Shown in pieces: positions 40,452 through 47,295 of a stretch of 47,295 nucleotides of DNA. Origin of the DNA: an uncultured Oscillospiraceae bacterium (GTDB lineage Bacteria > Bacillota > Clostridia > Oscillospirales > Oscillospiraceae); NCBI GenBank assembly GCA_947630375.1, contig CANRHH010000019.1, positions 1-47,295 on the forward strand, given 5' to 3'. The notes under the pieces were generated by a model. The model was given only the letters and a program-made list of their open reading frames with translations. It was not told where the DNA came from and made no database searches. The first letter of the stretch is position 1, and each line of letters opens with the position of its first letter. Made by a program: the position numbers and the translations under genes.

Positions 40452-41129
40452 ATGAAAAACATCGGCATGATCGTGGCCTGCGAGATCGACGCGGTGCTGG
40501 GCCGTTACGGCAGCCCCCTGTGGGAGGAGACGCGCTGCGGCTTCCCCGTGCGGTGCTACGCCATGGGGGAAAACCGCCTGGTGGTGGTCCACACCGGGGT
40601 GGGGGAGCTGGCGGCGGCCGCCGCCGCGGCCCTGCTGATCGACCGCTATGAGGCGGAGCTGATCGTCAATTTCGGTGTGGTGGGCGGCCTGACCGAGGAG
40701 ATGGCCCAGACCAAATGCTGCGTGGTGGAGAAGCTGGTCCACTATGATTTTGACACCAGCCATATCGACGGCACCGTCCCCGGCCAGTACGAGGGCATGG
40801 ACAGCGTCTATATCCCGGCCACGCGGTCGCTGGTGGACAAGGCTGTAGCCCTGTGCCCGGAGCTGAAGAAGGCCGTGTGCGCCTCGGCGGACAAGTTTGT
40901 GGACGGCCGGGAGAAAAAGGCGGAGCTGCACCGGCTCTACGGCGCGGACATCTGCGAGATGGAGTCTGCCGGGATCGCCCTGACCTGCCGCCGGGCAGGA
41001 GCGCCCTTCCTGCTGATCAAGGCCGTGTCCGACGGCCTCAACGGCGGCGCGGCGGAGTTCCACGCGGAGCTGGAGCGCTGCTCCCGCTTGTGCCTGGACC
41101 TGACAGACCGGATCATCCGGGAAATCTGA
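40452..41129 (+). CDS. 5'-methylthioadenosine/S-adenosylhomocysteine nucleosidase-like protein
   Basis: The 225-residue protein belongs to the nucleoside phosphorylase/hydrolase fold. The N-terminal MKNIGMIVACEIDAVL, the central LIVNFGVVGGLTEEMAQT and the active-site stretch DICEMESAGIALTCRRAGA with its Glu, then LLIKAVSDGLNGG with the catalytic Asp, match MTA/SAH nucleosidase. That enzyme releases adenine from by-products of SAM. The similarity is good but the N-terminal part differs from typical MtnN, so a related nucleosidase is possible. GGGAG precedes the ATG. It probably forms an operon with serA and the next two genes. Confidence 0.8.
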   Translation: MKNIGMIVACEIDAVLGRYGSPLWEETRCGFPVRCYAMGENRLVVVHTGVGELAAAAAAALLIDRYEAELIVNFGVVGGLTEEMAQTKCCVVEKLVHYDFDTSHIDGTVPGQYEGMDSVYIPATRSLVDKAVALCPELKKAVCASADKFVDGREKKAELHRLYGADICEMESAGIALTCRRAGAPFLLIKAVSDGLNGGAAEFHAELERCSRLCLDLTDRIIREI

Positions 41130-41148
41130 GAGAAATGGGGGAAAAGAG

Positions 41149-42714
41149 ATGGAGAGACAGCGCGAAAAAGAGCGGGATCTTTTGACCCGGTGCCGGGAGC
41201 AGATCAGGCCGGAGTGGAAAACGGCCTTTCTCTCCGCGTTTCTGATCGGCCTGGCTGCCCACCTCTATAAGTTCACCAACACCCTCTATAACCACGACGC
41301 GCTCTACTGCGTCTATGCCAGCAACGACATGGTGGAGTTCGGCCGCTGGTTTCTTGCCGCGGCCACCGCGCCCAGCTCCATGTTCGATCTGCCCTGGTTC
41401 AACGGGCTGCTGACGCTGCTGTACATCGCCCTGACCGCCGCTGTGGCGGCGGATATCTTCCGGCTTCGCCGCCCCGGCGCGCTGATCCTGTGCGGCGGGC
41501 TGCTGGCGGCCTTTCCGGCGGTGACCAGCACGATCTTCTATGAATACCTGTCGGACGGCTTCATGCTCTCCATGCTGCTTGCGGCCCTGTCCGTGCGGCT
41601 GAACTTAGTGGGGGACCGGACCAAATGGCATTTTCCCGTCTCGGCCCTGCTGCTGTGCCTGTCCTGCGGGATCTATCAGGCCTATGTGTCCTTTGCGCTG
41701 CTGCTGTCCATGAGCCATTTTATCCTGGTCCTGCTGGACCCGGAGCGGGATATCCGGGACTGCCGCCGCTGGATCGGCCGGCAGTTCCTGATCTACGGGG
41801 GCGGCCTGCTGCTCTACTATGGCGTGTGGAAGCTGCGCCTGGCGCTGCTGGGGTTGGGAGCCGCCAGCTACCAGGGCATGGATCAGATCGGGGCCCTGGG
41901 CCCGGCCGGCCTTTTAGGCGCCGTGAAGGAGATGGCCCAGACCCTGGCCTCCTTCCTGCTGGGCGGGAATGTGTTTGTATACGGCTGGACGCTGTACGCG
42001 GCGCTCAACGCCCTGTTTCTGCTGCTGCTGACAGGGGCGCTGGTCTACGCCGCGGCCAAGAGCGGGCTTTTGAAAAAACCGGAGCGGCTGGCCCTGCTGG
42101 CCCTGAGCCTCCTCTCTCTGCCCTTTTTTGCCTGTATCTGGCTGTTCGTCTCCCCCGGGGTCAGCTACCACGGGGTGATGCTCCAGAGTTTATGCATCCT
42201 GTATATCCTGCTGCTGGCCCTGGCGGAGCGCTGGCCCCGGGCCTGGACCCGGTCGGCCTCCGGGCTGCTGCTGGCCGCGCTGGTGTTCAAATTCGCCCTG
42301 ATGGCCAACGCCGCCTATTTTGAGATGGAGCGCTGCAACCGGCGGACGCTGATGGAGGCCACCGAGATGCTCACCCGCATCCATCTGCAGGACGACGGCT
42401 CCGTGACCCGGATCGCTTTTGTCGGCGGCGGGGAGCAGTCTATCGTCGCGGCGGGGGTCCCGGGGGCGGAGAAGCTGATGGCCGTGGCCCATCAGGTGAG
42501 CATGACGCTGCTGTATGACCACACCCATGCCTCCCTGCTCTTTACCAATGTGCTGGACAGCGGCTATGTCCCGTTAGACGACGGGGAGCTGGAGGCGCTG
42601 ATCGCCTCCGGCCAGACGGCGGACATGCCCGCCTGGCCCCTGGAGGGCTCCGTGCGCGTGATCGGGGACACGGCGGTGGTCCGCCTGCCGGACGTGCCGG
42701 AGAGCGCGGAGTAA
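41149..42714 (+). CDS. GtrII-like polytopic glucosyltransferase-domain protein
   Basis: The 521-residue protein has about ten to twelve spans and the pattern of the GtrII-like glucosyltransferase family (GT-C fold). YNHDALYCVYASNDMVEFGR lies in the first outer loop and could hold the acidic catalytic residue. LPWFNGLLTLLYIALTAAVA and FYEYLSDGFMLSMLLAALSV are typical membrane blocks. Such proteins move glucose from undecaprenyl-phosphate-glucose to surface polymers, but clostridial members are mostly untested. The final ~120 residues (about 400-521) are hydrophilic and probably outside. The gene lies 19 bases after the nucleosidase gene and 12 before alaX. Confidence 0.75.
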   Translation: MERQREKERDLLTRCREQIRPEWKTAFLSAFLIGLAAHLYKFTNTLYNHDALYCVYASNDMVEFGRWFLAAATAPSSMFDLPWFNGLLTLLYIALTAAVAADIFRLRRPGALILCGGLLAAFPAVTSTIFYEYLSDGFMLSMLLAALSVRLNLVGDRTKWHFPVSALLLCLSCGIYQAYVSFALLLSMSHFILVLLDPERDIRDCRRWIGRQFLIYGGGLLLYYGVWKLRLALLGLGAASYQGMDQIGALGPAGLLGAVKEMAQTLASFLLGGNVFVYGWTLYAALNALFLLLLTGALVYAAAKSGLLKKPERLALLALSLLSLPFFACIWLFVSPGVSYHGVMLQSLCILYILLLALAERWPRAWTRSASGLLLAALVFKFALMANAAYFEMERCNRRTLMEATEMLTRIHLQDDGSVTRIAFVGGGEQSIVAAGVPGAEKLMAVAHQVSMTLLYDHTHASLLFTNVLDSGYVPLDDGELEALIASGQTADMPAWPLEGSVRVIGDTAVVRLPDVPESAE

Positions 42715-42726
42715 AGGAGAACCGCC

Positions 42727-43890
42727 ATGACCGAGAAGCTCTATTATGCCGACAGCCATCTGCATGTATTTACCGCCCGGGTCACCGGCTGTGAGGAGAC
42801 CGAAAAGGGCTGGGCCGTCACCCTGGACCGGACCGCTTTCTTTCCCGAGGGCGGCGGCCAGGCGGCGGACACGGGGGCCGTCGGACCCGCCCGGGTGCTG
42901 GATGTGCAGGAGCGGGCAGGGGAGATCCTCCACTATACGGCCACGCCCCTGGAGCCGGGGACGGAATACCCCTGCGCCCTGGACTGGGAGCAGCGCCTGC
43001 GCCGGATGCAGAACCACACGGGGGAGCACATCGTGTCCGGCCATGTGCACCGGCTGTACGGCCTGAACAACGTGGGCTTTCATATGGGCCAGCGCTGCCT
43101 GACCGTGGATTTTGACGGGGTTTTAAGCTGGGAGCAGCTGTTGGAGATCGAGCGGCTGGCCAACGAGACCGTCCGGGCCGACCTGCCGGTCACCGCCCGG
43201 TTCCCGGCCCCGGAGGAGCTGGCGGGGCTCTGCTACCGCAGCAAGTTGGAGCTGACGGAAAATGTGCGCCTGGTGGAGATCCAGGGGATCGACCTGTGCG
43301 CCTGCTGCGCGCCCCATGTGGCCCGGACCGGGGAAGTGGGGCTGGTGAAGCTGCTGGACGCCCAGAAGCACCGGGGCGGGATCCGGGTGGAGCTGCTGTG
43401 CGGCATGGACGCCTGCGAGGAGGTCCGCCTCCGGCAGGAGCAGGTGGCGGAGATCTCCCGGCTGCTCAGCGCCAAGCGGGACGAGACGCCCCAGGCTGTC
43501 CAACGGCTGCTGGAGGAGCGGGACCGGCAGAAGGAGCGGGCCGCGGCCCTGAGCCAGCGGCTGGCGGAGCAGACGGCAGCGGCCTTTGAGGAGCGGGAAG
43601 GGAACTTCTGCGTCTTTGAGGAGCTGCTGGAGGAAAACGGGGTGCGGGAGCTGGTGAATCTGCTCTCGGAAAAATGCAGCGGCCTTGCCGCCGCTTTTTT
43701 CCCGGACGGAGAGGGCTGGCGCTATATCATCGGCAGCAGGCAGCTGGACCTGCGGAAGCTGACCCGGGAGATCAACGCGGGCATCGGCGGCCGGGGCGGC
43801 GGGCAGCCCAGCATGATCCAGGGCCGGGCGGAAAAAAGCCGGGAGGAGATCGAAAAATTTATATATTCCATTCCGTTTAGACAAAAATGA
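42727..43890 (+). CDS. AlaX-L-type alanyl-tRNA editing protein with DHHA1 domain
   Basis: The 387-residue protein removes wrongly attached Ser or Gly from tRNA-Ala. RTAFFPEGGGQAADTG and MQNHTGEHIVSGHVHRLYG hold the first two zinc His (HTGEH..H). DLCACCAPHVARTGEVG supplies the Cys and His of the third block. A coiled coil (about 240-295) leads to a C-terminal DHHA1 domain ending in IGGRGGGQPSMIQG. It is therefore the long AlaX form, equal to the editing plus C-Ala parts of alanyl-tRNA synthetase. AAAGGAG precedes the ATG. The tRNA-Ala(GGC) of this window is a natural substrate. Confidence 0.9.
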   Translation: MTEKLYYADSHLHVFTARVTGCEETEKGWAVTLDRTAFFPEGGGQAADTGAVGPARVLDVQERAGEILHYTATPLEPGTEYPCALDWEQRLRRMQNHTGEHIVSGHVHRLYGLNNVGFHMGQRCLTVDFDGVLSWEQLLEIERLANETVRADLPVTARFPAPEELAGLCYRSKLELTENVRLVEIQGIDLCACCAPHVARTGEVGLVKLLDAQKHRGGIRVELLCGMDACEEVRLRQEQVAEISRLLSAKRDETPQAVQRLLEERDRQKERAAALSQRLAEQTAAAFEEREGNFCVFEELLEENGVRELVNLLSEKCSGLAAAFFPDGEGWRYIIGSRQLDLRKLTREINAGIGGRGGGQPSMIQGRAEKSREEIEKFIYSIPFRQK

Positions 43891-43954
43891 CGAAAGTGTA
43901 TAATAAATATCCAAAAATAACTGGAGAAATTCAGCTAATCTGACGAAAAATCCG

Positions 43955-43983
43955 TTGACAATATGTTAACATCTTGATAAAAT
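43955..43983 (+). promoter_or_regulatory. Promoter of the 2-hydroxyacyl-CoA-dehydratase-like operon
   Basis: TTGACA (43955-43960), 17 bases, then TAAAAT (43978-43983). The leader to the GTG start is about 90 bases. Confidence 0.85.
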
Positions 43984-44006
43984 AGACTCACAAGAGTGAG
44001 TTTGCC

Positions 44007-44036
44007 GGGCCCGGCGGGGCAGCTCCCGCCGGGCCC
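44007..44036 (+). promoter_or_regulatory. Strong leader hairpin upstream of the dehydratase-like operon
   Basis: GGGCCCGGCGGG (44007-44018) pairs perfectly with CCCGCCGGGCCC (44025-44036) around 6 bases, inside the 5' leader. TCGTAATCTCTTTGG follows, so it is not a clean terminator. A smaller ACTCA/TGAGT stem lies just before it (43986-44001). It may stabilise the mRNA or take part in attenuation. Confidence 0.6.
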
Positions 44037-44081
44037 TCGTAATCTCTTTGGACGGAAAGAAACTATTTTGGGAGGTATTCT

Positions 44082-45269
44082 GTGAAAGATCTCAAACACT
44101 TGATCTACTTTGAGGATCTGCTTCAGGAGGCCAACAACAAGCTTGTCCAGCAGGCAAAGAGCGAGGGAAAGTACGCCATCGGATATACGTGCTTCTTTAT
44201 GCCCGAAGTGCTCCTTGACCTGCCGGGCTGCTTCTCGGTCCGCCTGAGAGCGCCTCGCTGCACATCCCCGGACATCGCCACCTATTACATGTCGGCCCGT
44301 GTCTGCCACTATGGCCGGAGCCTGTTTGAACGGGCTCTGGAAGGCGGGTACAACTTCCTGGACGCCCAGATGGCCACCGAGACCTGCACCGTCACCTGCC
44401 GCTTCCAGGAGCATCTCCAGCGGATGGACGTGATCAAGAACCCCAACTTCTTCTGTGAGTTTATCGATGTGCCCTTTAAGAAGACCGAGAACAGCTATGT
44501 CCACTACCGGGAGCAGCTGCGTTTCCATGTGCTGGGCAAGCTCCACGAGAAGCTGGGCGTTGACGTGTCCGACGAGGCGCTGATGGCCGCCATCGAGCAG
44601 CAGAACGAGGTCAGCCGCCTGATCAACGAGATCGGCGACTACCGGAAGCTGGACAACCCCACCATCACCGGCTATGAGTTCGCCGTGATCCAGCTGGTGT
44701 CGCTGACCTGCCCCAAGTACCTGATCCTGCCCTATCTGCGGGAGACCGCCGAGGAGCTGAAGACCCGGGAGCCCGACGCCAAGCCCGATTTCCGCTGCAA
44801 GGTGGTGCTGGCCGGTTCCGAGAACGACGACCCGGATTTCACCAAGCTGATCGAGAGCTGCGGCGCCCGGGTGGTCTGCGACCGGTACTGCTACGGCGCG
44901 GTGGAGAGCCGGCAGATCATCCACGTGGCCGAGGGCCAGGACCCGCTGGACGCCATCGCCCGCCATTACCTGGACGCCAGCAACTGTCCCCGCTTCATGC
45001 CTCAGGACGTGATGCGCGGCCGGAAAAAGGAGCTGGCCCGGCTGGTGAAGGAGTACAAGGCCGATGGCCTGATCGTGGCCTCCAACAAGTTCTGCGAGTA
45101 TTGGAGCTATGAGCGCGTCATTGACACCATCGTGATGAAGCGCGATTTTGACATCCCCGTGTGTTCCATCGAGAAGGAGTACATAAACGCGGCCTCCGGC
45201 CAGCTGCGTACCCGTTTCCAGGCCTTCGTCGAAAGCGTTGAGATCAAGAAGATCCAGGAGGGCAAATAA
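44082..45269 (+). CDS. 2-hydroxyacyl-CoA dehydratase / benzoyl-CoA reductase family subunit (HgdB-like)
   Basis: The 395-residue protein has the family's cluster-binding layout. YAIGYTCFFMPEVLLDLPGC lies near the N-terminus, followed by ARVCHYGRSLFERALEGGYN and MATETCTVTCRFQEH, then a C-terminal LIVASNKFCEYWSYE. Cysteines in these blocks bind 4Fe-4S clusters that receive electrons from an ATP-driven activator. Members remove water from 2-hydroxyacyl-CoA (amino-acid fermentation) or reduce aromatic acyl-CoA. GTG 44082 follows GGGAGG. The next gene starts directly at the stop. The protein departs clearly from the HgdB and FldC sequences I know, so the substrate is open. Confidence 0.85.
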   Translation: MKDLKHLIYFEDLLQEANNKLVQQAKSEGKYAIGYTCFFMPEVLLDLPGCFSVRLRAPRCTSPDIATYYMSARVCHYGRSLFERALEGGYNFLDAQMATETCTVTCRFQEHLQRMDVIKNPNFFCEFIDVPFKKTENSYVHYREQLRFHVLGKLHEKLGVDVSDEALMAAIEQQNEVSRLINEIGDYRKLDNPTITGYEFAVIQLVSLTCPKYLILPYLRETAEELKTREPDAKPDFRCKVVLAGSENDDPDFTKLIESCGARVVCDRYCYGAVESRQIIHVAEGQDPLDAIARHYLDASNCPRFMPQDVMRGRKKELARLVKEYKADGLIVASNKFCEYWSYERVIDTIVMKRDFDIPVCSIEKEYINAASGQLRTRFQAFVESVEIKKIQEGK

Positions 45270-46889
45270 ATGGCTAAGAAGATCAAAAACAAGGAAGAGC
45301 TGAAAAAGCTGGCCAAGGACTTCTGGTACGGCAAGCCCCACGGCGAGCGCCACCTGGGCGAACTGTACATAGAAAAGACCGGCCTGTACAAGCACAGAGA
45401 GTGGCGCGGCGTCAGCGACACGATGTATTATTTCTATAACGTCTGGCTCTACAACTACGCGATGATGGTCTATGACCTGATCCGCTACGGCGGCTTGGGC
45501 GTCTTCCTCAAGGGCGTGTGGCGCTACCGCTGGGTGGGCCAGACCTACCTGACCGTTATGCACTGGTTCGACCGGGGCATGGAAGGTATGCGGGGCGAGG
45601 TCCTGCGGGCCGCTCCCTGGCACTACCGCGGCATGGTCAGCGAGACCATCCGCCAGTTCCAGCACATGTTTGCCGCCGACGCCAACCTCCACGGCGGCAA
45701 GCACAACGACGCCTGGCACCACACCATGGCCCACAACGAGACCGTCTGGGGCGGCATCTTCTACCCCTGGCGGGATAAGTTCGAGAACGTGGCCATGGAG
45801 ATGATCCCCTATTTCGTCACCTGCCACGTGAACTCCCACACCGTCCAGAACTACATCGACGCGGTCCAGTCCATCGGCCTGCCCGGTGACCCCTGCCCCA
45901 TGTGCCAGGCGGAGGCCGGCCTGTTCGTGCTGGACGACATGCCCGATTATTCCCCCTTCGTCATCACCTCCAACGAGGCCTGCGACGCGTCTGTGTCCAC
46001 CTCCATCCTGCAGGACTGGTTCCTGGACAAGCCCCTGTTCGCCATGCCCCAGCCCATGCAGTTTGACGATCCTCTGGTCCACAAGCACTGCATGAACGAG
46101 ATCGAGGAGTGCTGGAAGTTCATCGAGGAGCAGACCGGCGTGCCCTTCAACTGGGAGATGCTGAAGAAGCACCTGGAGCAGCAGAACGAGCTGCAGGAGT
46201 TCGAGCACGAGAAGTGGGAAGTGTCCGCCAAGACCAACTCCTATCCCATCAACGGCGTGGCCCAGGCCCTGTACCGGATCTACTACAGCCAGGACGGCGA
46301 CCACGAGATCTGGCACCACTGCGACAAGAAGGTCCGCAAGGTGCTGGAGCGCTGCGTGCGCAACAAGACCAATACCTTCCCCAACACCCGGCACCGGGTC
46401 ATCGCCTGGTCCTGCGCGCCGCTGTTCTTCTCCAACTGGCCCACCTGGGCGTATAACTGCTGGGGCCTGAACGTCATTATCAACATGGACTCCCTGATGT
46501 TCGACATGACCATCCGCACCGACAGCTATGAGCACGCCCTGGAGGACATGGCCACCTATCACATGTGGGCCCCCATGCGGCGCATGGCCGTGGGCGGCAT
46601 GCACCACATCTTCGAGCTGTGGGAGAACATGGAGAAGTTCAACTGCGACTTCGTCATGATGTATGACCAGCTCCAGTGCAAGGGAATGCAGGGGGTGCAC
46701 GGCCTGTTTGAGGACGAGTTCCGGGATCGGAACATCCACGCCATCTGGATGCCCCACGCCCTGCCGGACAGCCGCACCGTCACCCGGGCGGAGATCCGCC
46801 GCATCGTCAACGATTACATGACCACCGTCATGCACGAGGAGCCTTTGGATCCGTCCCTGCTGGACTTCGACGATTCCATGGGCTGGTAA
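45270..46889 (+). CDS. Large second subunit of the 2-hydroxyacyl-CoA dehydratase / BCR family
   Basis: The 539-residue protein is the partner of the preceding gene. The central block GLPGDPCPMCQAEAGLFVLD and FVITSNEACDASVSTSILQD show the cysteines and the CD-type strand ends of the family. A further Cys set lies in RVIAWSCAPLFFSNWP. It is longer than the family norm (about 380-480). The first ~115 residues, rich in Tyr, Trp and Phe (YYFYNVWLYNYAMMVYDLIR), have no counterpart I recognise. It starts at the base after the stop of the first subunit, with AGGAGG inside that gene. The two probably form a heterodimer with cluster and substrate site at the interface. The substrate is unknown. Confidence 0.8.
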   Translation: MAKKIKNKEELKKLAKDFWYGKPHGERHLGELYIEKTGLYKHREWRGVSDTMYYFYNVWLYNYAMMVYDLIRYGGLGVFLKGVWRYRWVGQTYLTVMHWFDRGMEGMRGEVLRAAPWHYRGMVSETIRQFQHMFAADANLHGGKHNDAWHHTMAHNETVWGGIFYPWRDKFENVAMEMIPYFVTCHVNSHTVQNYIDAVQSIGLPGDPCPMCQAEAGLFVLDDMPDYSPFVITSNEACDASVSTSILQDWFLDKPLFAMPQPMQFDDPLVHKHCMNEIEECWKFIEEQTGVPFNWEMLKKHLEQQNELQEFEHEKWEVSAKTNSYPINGVAQALYRIYYSQDGDHEIWHHCDKKVRKVLERCVRNKTNTFPNTRHRVIAWSCAPLFFSNWPTWAYNCWGLNVIINMDSLMFDMTIRTDSYEHALEDMATYHMWAPMRRMAVGGMHHIFELWENMEKFNCDFVMMYDQLQCKGMQGVHGLFEDEFRDRNIHAIWMPHALPDSRTVTRAEIRRIVNDYMTTVMHEEPLDPSLLDFDDSMGW

Positions 46890-46901
46890 GGAGGAAAAGC
46901 G

Positions 46902-47126
46902 ATGAAAAAATGCAAATGCAAGCTGGGCAAGCTGCTTTTGAAGCTGCTGGGCGGTCTGCTGGTGGCCAATGTGGCGCTGTTCTTAGTGTTCTTCTTCGAC
47001 CTGGACGGCAAGCTGCTGTTCTATGTGGGCGAGCCCATGCTGAAGAAGCACTATGACAACATGCCCCGGAAGGATACCCTGAAGGCGCCCTACGACGTGG
47101 ACAAGTATCCCTCCTACGAGTACTGA
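46902..47126 (+). CDS. 74-residue single-span membrane protein of the dehydratase-like operon
   Basis: The protein has a basic, Cys-containing start (MKKCKCKLGK), one strong membrane span (about 10-31, LLLKLLGGLLVANVALFLVF) and a hydrophilic tail that ends in acidic and Tyr-rich residues (YDVDKYPSYEY). I know no family for it. A good AAGGAGG site precedes the ATG, and it lies 12 bases after the large subunit and 38 before the activator gene, so it is a real operon member. It could anchor the complex to the membrane or link it to an electron donor; this is a guess from position. Confidence 0.7.
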   Translation: MKKCKCKLGKLLLKLLGGLLVANVALFLVFFFDLDGKLLFYVGEPMLKKHYDNMPRKDTLKAPYDVDKYPSYEY

Positions 47127-47164
47127 TTTTTAGACTATAAAGAAAAGAAAGAAGGCAAAACCAA

Positions 47165-47295
47165 ATGAAATACTATGGCGGCTGCGATGTGGGCTCCACT
47201 TACACCAAGGCGGTGATCCTGGACGAGAACGGCAAGATGGTAGCGGACACCACGATCCGCAGCAAGATCAATTCCGAGGCCAGCGCCATTGCGGC
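47165..47295 (+). CDS. ATP-dependent activator (BadF/BadG/BcrA/HgdC-type ATPase), 3' partial
   Basis: Only the first 43 codons are inside the window. MKYYGGCDVGSTYTKAVILD contains the phosphate-binding loop DVGSTYTK of the acetate-kinase/Hsp70-type fold used by 2-hydroxyacyl-CoA dehydratase activators. These homodimers carry one 4Fe-4S cluster between subunits and push single electrons into the dehydratase at the cost of ATP. The cluster cysteines lie beyond the window. The position after two dehydratase-like subunits supports the call. AAGAAGG precedes the ATG. Confidence 0.88.
   Translation, partial: MKYYGGCDVGSTYTKAVILDENGKMVADTTIRSKINSEASAIA

Noticed and set aside
43935-46835. A 966-codon open frame opposite the dehydratase-like genes
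   Set aside because: Same reason as above; both genes on the plus strand have family motifs and good ribosome sites.

Overview
The window looks like a chromosomal segment of a GC-rich, endospore-forming anaerobic Firmicute. The best guess is the Oscillospiraceae group (Flavonifractor / Lawsonibacter / Intestinimonas-like). The reasons are the spoIIGA-sigE sporulation pair, a Gram-positive polC, the non-mevalonate isoprenoid genes dxr and ispG, strong AGGAGG-type ribosome sites, and oxygen-sensitive 2-hydroxyacyl-CoA dehydratase-type enzymes. The taxonomic guess is inference; no rRNA gene is present.

Layout. 1-1180: the end of an unknown gene, a Phd/YefM-ParE type toxin-antitoxin pair with a clear operator, and a tRNA-Ala(GGC) with its own promoter and terminator. 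1349-3560: a PlsC-like acyltransferase coupled to a PAP2 phosphatase, then a phosphoribosyltransferase. 3574-5524 (minus): larC and larB, which make the nickel-pincer cofactor. 5525-5900: a hairpin-rich non-coding stretch. 5903-7969 (minus): a large flavin/Fe-S enoate-reductase-type enzyme. 8127-9676 (minus): sigE and spoIIGA.

9724-20107 (plus): one long, tightly packed run of eamA-type transporter, pyrH, frr, uppS, dxr, rseP, ispG and polC. It joins nucleotide, translation, isoprenoid/cell-wall lipid and replication functions; cdsA, often found between uppS and dxr, is absent. 20226-21776 encodes a membrane-anchored degenerate kinase with an extracellular C-type-lectin-like domain. 21913-22896 is an M29-type metallopeptidase homologue. 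23058-25985 holds a DUF969/DUF979 membrane pair with pyroglutamyl peptidase and an ATC-hydrolase-family protein, behind a promoter whose transcript begins with a terminator-like hairpin.

26164-32512 carries two MalF/MalG-type permeases, a HlyD-type adaptor, a MacB-like periplasmic-core protein and an LCP cell-wall ligase, with no ATPase or binding protein. Then come pgi and a D,D-carboxypeptidase (minus), an AI-2E family membrane protein, a cysteine desulfurase divergent from mtaB, and a serA-type dehydrogenase followed by an MTA/SAH nucleosidase-like gene, a GtrII-like membrane protein and an AlaX-type editing protein.

44082-47295 (running off the end) is the most distinctive metabolic locus: two divergent subunits of the 2-hydroxyacyl-CoA dehydratase / benzoyl-CoA reductase family, a 74-residue single-span membrane protein, and the start of the ATP-dependent activator. 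Together with the enoate-reductase-type gene it suggests fermentative, Stickland-like reductive metabolism, but the substrate cannot be read from the sequence. All coordinates and motifs were read by eye; no database search was run.
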